Positions 11,112-21,645 of a stretch of 64,000 nt of DNA are shown here, piece after piece. How positions within the stretch are numbered: the stretch's first letter is position 1; every line of letters begins with the position of its first letter. The notes below the pieces were generated by a model. The model had not been told where the DNA came from. It did not search any database and saw nothing but the letters and a program-made list of their open reading frames with translations. Origin of the DNA: Elmis aenea (taxonomy: Eukaryota; Arthropoda; Insecta; Coleoptera; Elmidae); NCBI GenBank assembly GCA_947652605.1, contig OX393577.1, forward strand, positions 60,660,108-60,724,107, written 5' to 3'. A program made the position numbers and the translations under genes.

Positions 11112-12348
11112 TACACCAACCCATAATTTATATGAAATTAAGTTTGTAAATCAATGGCAAAATTAAAGATCGGAAAAACCGCATGTTAAGATGGTATTAT
11201 GATGAGTATTATGATTAAATACATGGAAGAATTAGGGAAAGAAGCACTAAGGGCTCTCTCTGTTGAACGAAGTTATAAAATCAAGGGATTGGAATATTGA
11301 AATAATCCTACCATTATAGAAAAGGGGACAAAAGGGATTGTTCTTACTATATGTTTTTTAATGATCATCCTCCACAGAAAAATTTTAGAAATCCTATTCG
11401 TTTCGTAAGTAAGAAAGTTATAGACATAAAATCGCTGGTAACTTAAGTCCGAAGAAAACTGCTTAGCACGAAAATAATCTCAGTACTGCAAAGTTAATTC
11501 GATCACAGGCTACTATGATCTCAATATGAAAAGTAATTTCTTATATTGGCAAGATGCAACGCTTATCATATCTTTTAAATTGTAACAGAATTTAAATAAC
11601 ACCTGAACGATAGTACATGGTTGTATAACGATCCTTTACAGCACAATAAAACATTTTATAATACATTAGCACTTTTTTAAACAAATAGAAGTATCATATA
11701 AACATCTCCATGACATATAAACATTTCTATGACTTATAGGTGAATTTTTGAAGCGATTTCTTGAAGTTAAAAGCTAACCAACACAAATAAATACCTTCTT
11801 TAATAAAACGGTAACGAGGATTTAAATCAGAGATTTTATCCTGACATAATTGTGTTGATAAATAAGTTAGATTACATGAAGTTGTGACAGTCGACTGATT
11901 CAAGAAGGAAGTGACTGTATTTTAAAGTCAGCCTTAATAGACAAAAATGTTTCGTAGGAAGAGCCTAGGGTGAGGCAAATTAGGTATCAAGCCTAAAGTT
12001 GAAGAGGAATCGGAATATAGATTAACGATATATTTTTAATAAGCAATTTAAGGTTTACAGGAAGTGTCTAATAATGTGTCTTTCTGATTTTAGTAGAGTA
12101 AAACTACAAAGTCCGTTAAATCAAAAGAAAGCTGCACAGTCACTCGTTAATAACTCAATTAAACGTTTTTTTCCCCAGAATTTGGCAAAGTTGCTAAATT
12201 CGGTGCTCATTTATAATCCGAAAAGAAATTGGAAATATCTCAAACGGTATCCGAGAAAAATCGGAAAATTAGATTTTTAAAAATCGTCTTTAACCCACTT
12301 GGAGTATAAAATATTTCTAATGTGTAAAAACATTGCCGGACCAACTTT
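11112..12348. other. Mostly unrecognised; contains a LINE scrap
   Basis: Apart from the LINE fragment at 11223-11405, I see only AT-rich non-coding sequence. The 68-codon frame at 12074-12280 has no recognisable motif. Confidence 0.4.
11223..11405 (+). pseudogene. LINE reverse transcriptase N-terminal (fingers) scrap
   Basis: One frame reads SLLNEVIKSRDWNIEIILPL, then a stop, then KRGQKG. Another frame continues ICFLMIILHRKILEILF. This matches the region before the first conserved reverse transcriptase block, where non-LTR elements read along the lines of 'W..ai.ivP.yKkGd...c.NYRgisll...kilerile'. The stop and frameshift show decay. No flanking part of the same element is visible. The call rests on pattern recognition only. 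Confidence 0.5.
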
Positions 12349-12626
12349 TCACTGTTCACAACTAACGTGAGCTCAGGTAGCTATGCATCGCCCTCCCAAT
12401 CCCATTTAGTACTGGATACTTAAGGCGTTTACCCTTGCGATGCGCTCATTTCTATGAACCCAATAGACGCAAATGTCATATACAGTTAGGCCAGTCGTAA
12501 AAGCGTTCCAACAACGGCTAATACTGGCCGATACATTTATTAGTAGGTACATAGTTCAGGCATGCGAATAAACCACTTCATGTACTTATCCATGGATTGG
12601 TTTTAAATCGCTTGTTGCAACAACCT
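12349..12626 (+). repeat. Repeat B, copy 1 (truncated)
   Basis: The segment from ACTAACGTGAGC to CGCTTGTTGCAACAACCT is highly similar to 21371-21643. Shared blocks include ATCGCCCTCCCAATCCCATT, GCGATGCGCTCATTT and CCAACAACGGCTAATACTGG. The left part seen in copy 2 (21181-21370) is absent here, so only the right portion and the right terminal repeat are kept. It is non-coding. Confidence 0.75.
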
Positions 12627-12888
12627 TGTCGTTTCCATAACAACCAACTAAAAGTTTTGAATGCCCATTACCTGACATCTGTCAGCGTAAAAAATTCGTA
12701 ATTCGTATTTAGTTTTAGTGGCAAAAAGAACTAATATTTGGTAGCTTGAATATATTATGTTAAGCTACACTAGGATTTTAATTGCTACCGTCTTAGTTAA
12801 TAAATGAATTAGTTAAAACCATTCCATTGTTTGTTTAACATAAACTAATTATTTTTATTGCTCGAATATGACTAAAGTTTCGACACAT

Positions 12889-14216
12889 AAGGTAATTTCG
12901 GGAGATATGCCCCACTGGGACAGATGCCTCGGTTGTTCTATTTTCGCATGCTAATGACAGATGCCAAAATTTGTACTGTATTATTGTTCCGTAACAGTTG
13001 CTATCTGGAAGGCACACTGCCGTTGGCAAAAATTTCGGGTGGTGTGCGGTTGTCAACAAAATTAAGATGAGTTCAACGATTTTAACATGGCGCTATAATG
13101 TAGTAAAAACTTAAAGATACCGGCAATTCGAAATTTATTATTTTTCATGGAATACTTTTAGCCAGCTTCTCAAATACATTGTTAAGGTTATTATTGCAAT
13201 AAAATACACCGGTATCTTTAAAGTTCCATATTTTTTTTCCCCTGGGGCATCTAACCCGTACTAAAAGGAGAGTTGCCCCATTTTATCGAGGTACAGATGC
13301 CCCGGTGGAACATCTATTCCTTATACACAATACAGCAACAACTAATCAATTTATTAATTAATAATGTAACACAAGCATCCTAGAAAGACTATATTGACAT
13401 TATTTATGAAAAATAAACTATGTTCAGAGATGGCTACGACGTATAGGAGGAAAACATCTGATAAAACCAGAAGGCAATGGTCTTCAGAACAATTCAGAGA
13501 ATAATTAAGAATAACAAAATCTTTATAACTTGTGTTCAGGGACAAATCCCTTAGCTACGATGACCAACCGTAGCAAAGGGACAACATTTTTGTAATAGTT
13601 AAGTAGTAAGTCAAGTTGGAAAATACATTCTAATTCAAGTTCTCATTTGACCACATGCATTAATTCGATACAAGTTCTCATTCAATACCAGTCAAGTTGT
13701 AATCTTAAACAAACTTCTTAGTTCTGTAAATAAATTACATTAAAAAAATTTAAAGCCGACGTCGAGCTAAATATTTTAAGAAGACGAAGAAGCAGACTAA
13801 GCGTCGAAACGTTCGTCCTTTTTTACCGTCGTTATCGTCGTCGTACATAACCACATCGTAAGTGTGTTAAGTTGATATGATCAATCGAGTGTACGATTCG
13901 TAACATATCAATAAAAATACATTTTGGATTAAATATTTTTGGTTTCATTGATCGTTTAAGGCCGGGGCATCACTCCCATTTATATGGGGCATCTCAACCG
14001 CACTGTCGGGAAGTCGGGAGAGATGGCCAAAAACATGGTTTTGCTTATTTTTTTTTTTGTAAACTTCCGGTCGTAATATTCAAATTTTGAATGTCGTGCG
14101 TTATTCTCAATTGAATTGGCTATGCATATTCATTTTTTCGGAGACTACAAAGTCAAAAATTATTAAAAGGTGATTTTTTTGCCTTAGGTGGGGCAACTGT
14201 CCCGGAATTACCTTAT
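12889..14216. mobile_element. TA-flanked DNA element with repeated GGGGCATCT motifs
   Basis: The left end AGGTAATTTCGGGAGATATG followed by CCCC (12891 on) is mirrored by GGGGCAACTGTCCCGGAATT followed by ACCT (to about 14213). Both ends abut TA. Internal copies of GGGGCATCT or AGATGCCCC occur near 12914, 13254, 13299, 13966 and 13985, arranged as subterminal repeats. A TA target and this end structure suit the Tc1/mariner/pogo group. A possible N-terminal transposase scrap is at 13430-13504. The minus-strand frame at 12835-13059 crosses the left end and is not a gene. Confidence 0.65.
13430..13504 (+). pseudogene. Possible pogo-type transposase N-terminal scrap
   Basis: An ATG opens the frame MATTYRRKTSDKTRRQWSSE, followed by QFRE and a stop. 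A basic start of the form 'Y-x-RKT ... W-S-x-E' resembles the start of pogo/CENP-B-like transposases, where it precedes the helix-turn-helix. The position inside a TA-flanked element fits. No further transposase blocks follow, so this is tentative and could be chance. Confidence 0.3.
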
Positions 14217-14975
14217 TAAGCGCTTTTTGCGTGTAGACTACAATTTTCGTCTCCAATCAAGCGGATTTTATATCTTCCTCGATAATTAGCTTTGGCTAAT
14301 ATTATAACAACATAATTCGTGTTTATTAAATAATTCTCGTTACGCTCGAAGTCCTGAGAAAACAAAAGCTCCATAAACTTTTATCCGTAAAATTCAACAC
14401 TGACATATAGCATATAATTTGTAGCAGAAGTGAGCACACCCACCCGCACACTGAAACAATACAACCCACTTGGATCTTGGATACCAATAGACAAGATTAC
14501 CGTGCGAGTTCAACAGCCTTCTACGTGAACTCGTACAAGATCGGCTGTTCTACAACGCTGATCCTAACATTAGAACTAAGTTTCCGCAAACGCAAAATGC
14601 ATTCCGATAAAGTTTAATTGAAAATAACTCCTCCAAGTAGAACGGCCGTGTCTTATTAGAATTCAGTGCCATTTGGCAATGGAAATGTTAACTTAAAATG
14701 CTGTGCGTGAACGACTTAGTTGCGGGTTCTCAGCGACTCATACAAAATTACAATAATTGCGCAACAATTAGGTGACTAAGTAGGTACCTAGGCTTACACC
14801 AAAATTATCTCATTAGAACACAGATCGTGTTTTTTGCCGTGAAAATCGCGCATCATTATGTAAGTTTGAGGAAATCAGACCAGATGGTACCCAAAATAAA
14901 TTATTCATTGCAATGTAGAAAAGCCGCCAACTTTTTTGACAATAATGACTTCCGTATAAGTTGCATGCAGTGTGC
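14217..14975. other. No gene or repeat recognised
   Basis: Non-coding sequence between the TA-flanked element and the next hAT element. The 83-codon frame at 14827-15078 runs across the hAT left end and is not a gene. Confidence 0.45.
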
Positions 14976-15247
14976 TCTTAGACCAGGGATGGCGAACCTA
15001 TGGCACGCGTGCCACGTAGAAAAATTGTTTTGGCACACGGGAAAAATAGTTCCTTTTCTAAAATTCTTGGAAAATTAATACTTTTTTTTTAAATAATGAA
15101 TTAATAACAGCAAATTATATTTATTCAAATAAAATACATGCAGTTTGTTTCGAAATTATGCGAATTTCAAACAGAATTACAAGTATTTAAACGAGATATT
15201 GCTTCTCATGCCTTCAAATATTTTCCACATTTTTTTTTTTTTTTATA

Positions 15248-15826
15248 GAAATCAAATTGAATTGACTGAAGATTTAACCACAGCTGTGGAATCAATAATA
15301 GATGAGTTTTCTTGGCGATTTTCTTATTTTTCAAAATTTCAAAATTCACAATTTACCCAGACAAAATCAAAGTTGATGAACTTGATTTGGAAATTTTTGA
15401 ATGGGTAAAATTAAAAAATTTTGAAATGCAATTAATTGATTTTCAATCAAGTGCAATTTGGAAGCAAAAGTTTATTGACTTAGAGAATTTAGAGATTATT
15501 GAAAGGGAACGCTTGGAGGAAAAATAAATAATGATGCTGAAAGCAAAATTATTAATGCCTGGCAAACGATTCCAGAAGAGTTCAAATCTTTAAAGAAATT
15601 AACGTCGGCTATTTTAACTATATTTTCTTCCACATATGCATGTGAGTCACTGTTTACACAAATGAATATGATAAAAAATAAATTTAGAAATACATTATCG
15701 GATGAATCTAGTTCAGCAAACCATTTATTAAAAGTAACGAAATACCAACCTGATACAAAAAAACTTCACAACAAAAATCGCAATAGAAACTCATATTTTA
15801 GTTCTTATTGTAGGTACCTACTTAAT
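15248..15826 (+). pseudogene. hAT transposase C-terminal region, frameshifted
   Basis: Three successive frames give a coherent hAT C-terminus. The first is RNQIELTEDLTT. The second is DELDLEIFEWVKLKNFEMQL, continuing IDFQSSAIWKQKFIDLENL to a stop at 15527. The third, after a frameshift, has NAWQTIPEEFKSLKKL, then ILTIFSSTYACESLFTQMNM and IKNKFRNTLSDE. The 'STYACESLF..MN.IKNK.R..L.DE' string is the hAT dimerisation signature of the ZBED/GTF2IRD2-related transposase group. Catalytic N-terminal blocks and a BED finger are not visible. The frameshift and stop make it non-functional. Confidence 0.85.
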
Positions 15827-15927
15827 TAATGTTAATACAATCTTGGTTTCCGGGTTTGGAACCGCGTCTTCTATATTTAGAAGTAGTTGACGTTTCGACC
15901 ATTGTATCTTGGTCTTTTTCAAAACGA

Positions 15928-16389
15928 CTAATTTGTGAGGGATGTTGCTGGGTTTATATATCCAGCTTGTGGAGGCGTGGCGTTCCGCTTGATGGATTTG
16001 TTCTGCCTCAGTGATTTTGTGATGACTGGTTTCCAGATGTTTGGGAGTTGTATGCCTGTGTCTCTGTTGTAGTTGTTTGGGTTCTTGATGATTTCCAATG
16101 ATTCTCGATATAATCTTGGCCAGAAATGGTTTGCGCGGGCCAGTAGTTTTGTTTCTCTGAAGAGGATGTTGTGTCCTGTACCCTGGGCGTGTTCTGCTAC
16201 CGCTGATTTATCGACTTGTTTTCTTGTTGTTTGTCCTTCGTGTTCTTTGAGACGCGTTTGTATACTCCTGCCAGTCTGTCCTATGTATACTTTTCCACAG
16301 GAGCAAGGTATGCTATATATTCCCGCGTGGTGTAGTCCTGTGTCGTGTGTTCTTCTTAATTTATTCGAGAGCTTCAAAGTACAGGACAC
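15928..16389 (-). CDS. Penelope GIY-YIG endonuclease domain (5'-truncated)
   Basis: This 153-codon frame encodes the C-terminal endonuclease that Penelope-like retroelements carry after their reverse transcriptase. The GIY motif is at residues 23-25 and YIG at 35-37, in the string GIYSIPCSCGKVYIGQTGRS. The CSC pair between the two motifs is typical of the Penelope version, where cysteines bind zinc. The catalytic arginine region (RSIQTRLKEHE), a histidine-rich patch (AVAEHAQGTGHN) and a late RESLEIIKNPNNYNRD block follow in the expected order. The reading frame is undamaged from about residue 15 to its stop. The reverse transcriptase is missing, and the first residues come from the junction, so the piece is not a functional gene. 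Confidence 0.88.
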   Translation of the reverse strand: MSCTLKLSNKLRRTHDTGLHHAGIYSIPCSCGKVYIGQTGRSIQTRLKEHEGQTTRKQVDKSAVAEHAQGTGHNILFRETKLLARANHFWPRLYRESLEIIKNPNNYNRDTGIQLPNIWKPVITKSLRQNKSIKRNATPPQAGYINPATSLTN

Positions 16390-16631
16390 AACATCCTCTT
16401 TAGAGAAACAAAACTACTGGCCCGCGCAAACCATTTCTGGCCAAAATTATATCGAGAATCATTGGAAATCATCAAGAACCCAAACAACTACAACAGAGAC
16501 ACAGGCATACAACTCCCAAACATCTGGAAACCAGTCATCACAAAATCACTGAGGCAGAACAAATCCATCAAGCGGAACGCCACGCCTCCACAAGCTGGAT
16601 ATATAAACCCAGCAACATCCCTCACAAATTA
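16390..16631 (+). pseudogene. Second, shorter Penelope endonuclease tail in opposite orientation
   Basis: The plus strand reads GHNILFRETKLLARANHFWP then RESLEIIKNPNNYNRD and ends SLTN before a TAG at about 16631. This is the same C-terminus as in the minus-strand copy but starts later, after the GIY and YIG motifs. No stop interrupts this part. The copy therefore lacks the catalytic core and is a truncated partner of the head-to-head pair. Confidence 0.85.
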
Positions 16632-17084
16632 GTCGTTTTGAAAAAGACCAAGACACATTGGTCGAAACGTCAACTACTTCTAAATATAGAAGACGCGGTT
16701 CCAAACCCGGAAACCAAGATTGTATTATGGATAACGGCCGCGAAAGCCTCAAGAATAAAATTAATTAATGTTGTTTGAAAAGTAAACACATGTAATGTGC
16801 AATTATTATTTTTGACTAATTATATCTTTCTATTGGTAAAATATTTAATATTTCTTTAAAAATTTAGTTATGTATCTTTAGTTGTTTACACATTTCTATT
16901 AGCAGGCAATAAAAAATATTTACTTAATTCAAATATTGTAATATTTACTCTTTATCTCCTCACAATCAGTAATGTTTTTTTTCCATTCTTGCACAAGTTA
17001 CCTGGCACGCCAGCATTTTAAAATGTGAAAATTTTCAAAAATTGGCAAGCGGACATAAAAAGGTTTGCCACCCCTGTCCTAGAC

Positions 17085-17340
17085 CAACGTTTCCCAATAT
17101 AATTTAGCTATGGACCCTTTAATAATATCTTTTGAGAAAATTAACGAACCGAAATGAATTTTACTTAGAAGAGTACCATTCTCATTTTAAAAAATATATG
17201 GTAACTTACTCTGGATATAATTATAATTAACGTAAATGATTCACTGGGTTTTAGTACAAAACTATCAAGTACTAAAATTGATTATTACTTTTTCATTTAC
17301 AGAACCCCAGGATTCCGGGGAACACAATTTAGAAAACACA
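17085..17340. mobile_element. Small hAT element adjoining the previous hAT element
   Basis: The left end CAACGTTTCCCAATATAATT and the right end GGGGAACACAATTTAGAAAA followed by CAC are imperfect inverted hAT-type ends. The GGAACACAATTT-GGAAAC-like right end is common in hAT MITEs. Flanks are TCCTAGAC (17077-17084), shared with the right duplication of the element at 14984-17076, and ACCTAGAC (17341-17348). It therefore inserted at, or immediately beside, the same target site. It is non-coding. Confidence 0.65.
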
Positions 17341-17348
17341 CCTAGACA

Positions 17349-18037
17349 CAACAAAATCTGGTTTTAAAATTATATTCTAAACTCTTTATGACGAACGCCA
17401 AATATTAAAGTCTTGCGATTATACCAAAATTAGCAAAAAAACGACGGTTTTTATTCGTCATTTGAACATTGACCCCAATTTGTTTGACCAGAGACATTCA
17501 TTCTCTTGTCTTTTTGTTTAACATTCTAAAAATCTTTTTACTCAGTGGTCATTTTAACTAATAATTAGTATATTCTTCGGCTACTGTTGTCAGATATTTT
17601 TATTACACCAACAAAATATTATAAACATCTAACATATCTTGTTACTTTTATAAAACATAATTTGCTTCAATAAATTTACTTTTGCTTTAAAGCATATGTA
17701 ATTTTAATTAGACCAACAAATTTAAAAAGACATTGTTTATTTATTTCAATAAAACTGTGATACTAAGTTAAAACATATGTGCCATGGAAAGGTGTTAAAA
17801 AAGTGTTTAAAAGATACAAATCGTAACAAAGGGTAATCCAGACCGATTACTTGATATGTAATTTTTAAGTTATTTTTTATATTGACAAGTTTGTATGACT
17901 AGTTAAATAAAACTTGAATAATTTCTTTTTAAAATTCCTTTCTGCCATAGTTGTTTAATCAGTGCAAAAATCATGGCAAATGTGGATAAGGAAAGTTTTA
18001 CAAAATCAGCCACATCTCGGTTATTTTTTGCAACAAA
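17349..18037. other. No gene or repeat recognised
   Basis: AT-rich non-coding sequence up to the next palindromic element. Confidence 0.45.
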
Positions 18038-18844
18038 TACAGGGTGTCCCAATTATACACCGCCAAAAAGTAGGTGCATATTCCTGAGTGAAAATAATGA
18101 CCATTTTCAAATATTTTGTTATCCGAAAATGCTTCTTTTCAAAGTTAGAGACCTCCAAAGATGCAAGAAAAAAAAAATCAAAAAATCGATTAGGTCCTAG
18201 CCGTTTAAGCTAGAGCTATCAAACTTGGCCGAAATGTTTAGGTGTTTCCCATTGACTTTGTGGGATAATTAGAAAAAAAAACACGTAATTGGAAGTATGA
18301 TTTGTAGTCAGGTCATCCGCTTAATTATGAACAAGCCTTAAGTCAAGCATGACATTAGTCAACTAAGTTTAGTAAAAAAAATATTTGAGGTGTATAAACA
18401 GATTTTGTCGATGCATCTTTAGCGCTAATTTTCTCGAAAACGGCTACATTTACAGCAAAAAACAAAGAGGGACGAATTTTTTCCTCTTAAGTCGTACTTT
18501 CTTATGGACGAATGACATTTTCAATTTTATTCCAGAGAAAAAAATTCTGAAGATGGTAAATGGATTGACCTGACTTATAAATCGTACTTCCAATTACGTG
18601 TTTTCTTTCTCATAATCCCACAAAGTCAATGGGAAACACCTAAACATTTCGGCCAAGTTTGATAGCTCTAGCTTAAACGGCTAGGACGTAATCGATTTTT
18701 TGTTTATTTTTTTCTTGTAACTTTGGAGGTCTCTTACTTTGAAAGGAAGCATTTTCGGATAACAAAATATTTGACAAATGGTCATCATTTTCACTCAGGA
18801 ATATGCACCTACTTTTTGGCCGTGTATAATTGGGACACCCTGTA
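18038..18844. mobile_element. Palindromic TACAGGGTGTCCC element, complete copy
   Basis: TACAGGGTGTCCCAATTATA at 18038 is mirrored by TATAATTGGGACACCCTGTA ending at 18844. The arms are about 300 bp and nearly identical over GCATATTCCTGAGTGAAAAT, CCTAGCCGTTTAAGCTAGAG and GTTTAGGTGTTTCCCATTGA. The spacer at about 18330-18560 is unique. No transposase fragment is visible. The frames at 17973-18200, 18385-18573 and 18723-18908 are arm or spacer artefacts. A half copy ending in the spacer is at 28342-28730. Confidence 0.88.
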
Positions 18845-20219
18845 CATAAAACTATATATTTTTGAAAAGCAAAAAAATCTCTTTCATTATAAAGTCATGA
18901 CGAACTAGGGTTTTTATTTAAAAAAATATAAATTTACTTCATATCTTGAAATCCAGTTCGCTAAAAAATTGTATTTTGTTTTTAAATTAAGCATAAAAAT
19001 CTGTATTAAAAACCTTGATAACGTTTTGTTCTATTTTAATAAATAAAGAATTTATAGCGAATTTTAAAAAACGATAACATTTTATTTATCGTCTGTAGTG
19101 CCAAAATGGAAAGCGATATAAAATATTTGATTACATAGGCGTTCTTTTCTCAAAAAAATAGCCCAAGACCGAGATCAGATTTTTGCTATTACGGTAACCG
19201 AGATAACACGTAAAACATTCGAATTTTGTCCACCCTGTACATTACAGGCACGATTTTTGTAATTTCGAATAGTTATTGGCTTTAGGACATCACAAATTTT
19301 AATCCATAACCTTAACTAACGAAGAAAAGAACGCATTAACACCTTTTTTTTTAATTTTTAGTCCACTTTTATTTAACATTCTTATCTAACCAAATATTTG
19401 GAACAATGCAGATTCCACCACGTTAACGACATTTCAACAACATATTATTTGCACGCTTCTACATACATTTTTCTGGTACCTCCAGTTATGCTAAAATTAA
19501 ATATTGATTCTGCTCACAAAAATAGCTGGCGTCGGACCTAACCATATCAAATTTCAGAAACCTTAGACGACTTCTAATTAGTAAAATATTTTGAGTACTT
19601 CGGCAAGAATAAATTTGTTTGCAAAGTCGGGGAGATAGCGGAATTGCTTTCATGTTAAAAGCTTTGGTATTTTGGATTAATTTTTAAAATATTTGCAATA
19701 TATTATTAAAGAATGTCCCTAGCCTTGTTGAAAAATTTGTATTAGATCATAAGCTTGGCGAAAAAAGTTAACTCTCATATTTAATATTTGAGCCTTTTAA
19801 CTGCCTTTTTTGCAAATTATGTACCGGTTTTTTCTTGATGGAATATTTTATTTGTTCTCAGTTCACCGTGGCCTACTTGCTATGACATAAAAGTTCTATT
19901 CGACCTATTATATTTCACATAACAAAGAAGGAATGTGCGTGGTAGATTATTTTGATTATGTGTACCAAATTTCGGCACTGTTTAACTGCTCTTTCAAGGT
20001 TATTAGTTAACATAAAAATTTACGGTTAAAAAATTGCTCGATCTATTTGGCATAATATTTAGTAAAATCTGTTAAAACAAATTGCACTTTTTAATTATTT
20101 TAATTGTTGGAATGTGTTACACAAATTTATACATTATACATTATGTCCTGATTTCTTGCTAGCGTTATTAATAATTAATATAAAACTTACGAAGTAGGAA
20201 AAATTAGGGAAGTTGTACA
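18845..20219. other. Mostly unrecognised; one solitary element end
   Basis: TCCACCCTGTA at 19229-19239 is a right-hand end of the palindromic group without a visible left partner, so 18900-19239 may be a decayed copy. The remainder is AT-rich without recognisable genes. Confidence 0.4.
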
Positions 20220-20227
20220 GTTTTAAA

Positions 20228-20570
20228 TAGGGCTTTGGAACGGAACACGGAGCAAATAATTTTGATTGCTCCACTGCTCTAGTTTATTATGTTTTTTTCG
20301 ACATTTGAAGATCAATAATTTGTTCTTACAAACACTTGTTTAACATAACTTATTTGTCAGGGTCTAATATTGTAATTTTTAACCCATTTACACAAATCCG
20401 ATAAAACTAATGCTTTGTTTTTAAAAACAAAGCTTTTAATTAAAAAGTCTTTTTTTTACATTTTATCAATATTTGAAGCATGGAGCGGAGCTGGAGCTAG
20501 AGCAGACAGATTGATGGCGGAGCGGAGCTGGAGCGGAGCAATTAAAAAATTGGACTGCTCCAAACCCCTG
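20228..20570. mobile_element. Small hAT MITE with GGAGC-rich subterminal repeats
   Basis: The ends TAGGGCTTTGGA and TCCAAACCCCTG are inverted with two mismatches, and exact 8-bp direct repeats GTTTTAAA flank the element (20220-20227 and 20571-20578). Both subterminal regions carry repeated GGAGC or GCTCC words, for example TGGAGCGGAGCTGGAGC near 20480 and again near 20518. At 343 bp it has no coding potential and is a typical hAT-derived miniature element. Confidence 0.88.
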
Positions 20571-20578
20571 GTTTTAAA

Positions 20579-21180
20579 AGGTTATTAATACGAAACCTTT
20601 GTTTGTAACATGCACAGCTAGTTTAAATTTAATACTTCATTAATATTTGTTTAAAAATACATTTTAGTCATATGGTGAGACTTGGAAAGATATTTTTAAA
20701 TTAAAGGGGTTGAAAGTGAAAATTAAGCTATGAGACTAAAAAATGGTCACATAATTTTTCTTCGTCGATTAGATACTTTATAAATCTTAGTAATTTTTTG
20801 CAAAAAATCATTATTAATTGTATTAAAATATTTAGATGACTGGATACAGTCGCGCAGGCAGGATATTTTCATAGGGGGAGGGATAATAAAGGCTACAGCC
20901 TTTTAAATTGATTTTTACTTGCCAATAAACACAAATTGTAAAATGTATCAAAATATACCTATAGGTATATAAAAACTTTCTCATAAAATTGGTTGAAAAC
21001 AGAGCTTCACCTACGCTCCTAGTTTAATATAATATGCATGTTCTTGAGAAGGGAGTTAGTGACTAGCAGATAAATAAAATAATATATGGTTTTAACTTTA
21101 AAAAATATCAGCTAAAGTAAAACGCTTTGAATAACGTCTTTTCAACATCCATCAGAATTTGGAATAATTCATTTTTATGT
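20579..21180. other. Unrecognised; possible degraded hAT-like ends
   Basis: CAGTCGCGCAGG near 20849 and CCTACGCTCCTAG near 21011-21023 could be eroded inverted ends of a small hAT element, but no matching 8-bp duplication is present. Nothing else is supported. Confidence 0.25.
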
Positions 21181-21645
21181 TAGGTTTGTTCCAACAAGGC
21201 AATGTACGATCAGGATTCTGCGCATTATCGATATAGCGTTCCAGCACAGTCTCTGATAGTTCACCGGACGGTTAAGCCGGCTGTTCCAAAATTAATACAT
21301 GAACTAGTCGGTGTACGGTCAAAACAGTACGCGAATGAAGGCATGTACTAGCGCTTGGATTTTACCACGCATGCGCTGTTCATAACTAACGTGAGCTGGT
21401 AGCAACGCATCGCCCTCCCAATCCCATTTAGTACTGGATTCTTAAGGTGTTTACTCGCGATGCGCTCATTTATATGAACCCAATAGACACAAATGTCATT
21501 TACAGTTAGGTCAATCGTTAAAGCGTTCCAACAACGGCTAATACTGGCCAATACATTTATTAGTACACAGTTCACGCATGCGAATAAACCACTTCATGTG
21601 CTAACTCATGAATTGATTTTAAATCGCTTGTTGGAACAAACCTTT
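21181..21645. mobile_element. Repeat B, copy 2, with inverted ends
   Basis: The left end TAGGTTTGTTCCAACAA (21181) is mirrored by TTGTTGGAACAAACCT ending at about 21643, a 16-bp nearly perfect terminal inverted repeat. The right half (from ACTAACGTGAGC at 21371) matches the truncated copy at 12349-12626. The target duplication is not clear (GTTA on one side, TTAA on the other). It is non-coding; the frames at 21348-21575 and 21493-21690 recur only because of the repeat. Superfamily unassigned. Confidence 0.7.

Larger units (their letters stand above)
15834..16760. mobile_element. Penelope-like element: two 5'-truncated copies head to head
   Basis: The block is a large imperfect inverted repeat. 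The left copy reads on the minus strand (about 16389 to 15836) and the right copy on the plus strand (about 16379 to 16740). Both end with the same 3' sequence, seen as CAATCTTGGTTTCCGGG on the left and CCCGGAAACCAAGATTG on the right. The 12-bp direct repeats TTAATTAATGTT at 15822-15833 and 16761-16772 mark one insertion event into the hAT element. A unique tail (GGATAACGGCCGCGAAAGCC, about 16730) lies only at the right end. Inverted, truncated partners are a known peculiarity of Penelope elements. Confidence 0.88.
14984..17076 (+). mobile_element. hAT element carrying transposase remnant and a Penelope insertion
   Basis: The left end CAGGGATGGCGAACCTATGG and the right end AGGTTTGCCACCCCTG are hAT-type inverted termini, and GGCACGC motifs sit inside both. 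Flanking 8-bp repeats are TCTTAGAC (14976-14983) and TCCTAGAC (17077-17084), one mismatch apart. The interior keeps the 3' part of a transposase gene (15248-15826) in the plus direction and is split by a Penelope pair (15834-16760). Without that insertion the element is about 1.15 kb, so most of the transposase gene was already missing. Confidence 0.9.

Noticed and set aside
16073..16552. 159-codon plus-strand open frame
   Set aside because: It runs antisense through the Penelope endonuclease and then out of frame through the second copy; the coherent motifs are in the other frames.
20849..21023. Possible small hAT element (CAGTCGCGCAGG ... CCTACGCTCCTAG)
   Set aside because: Ends match only loosely and no 8-bp duplication is present.
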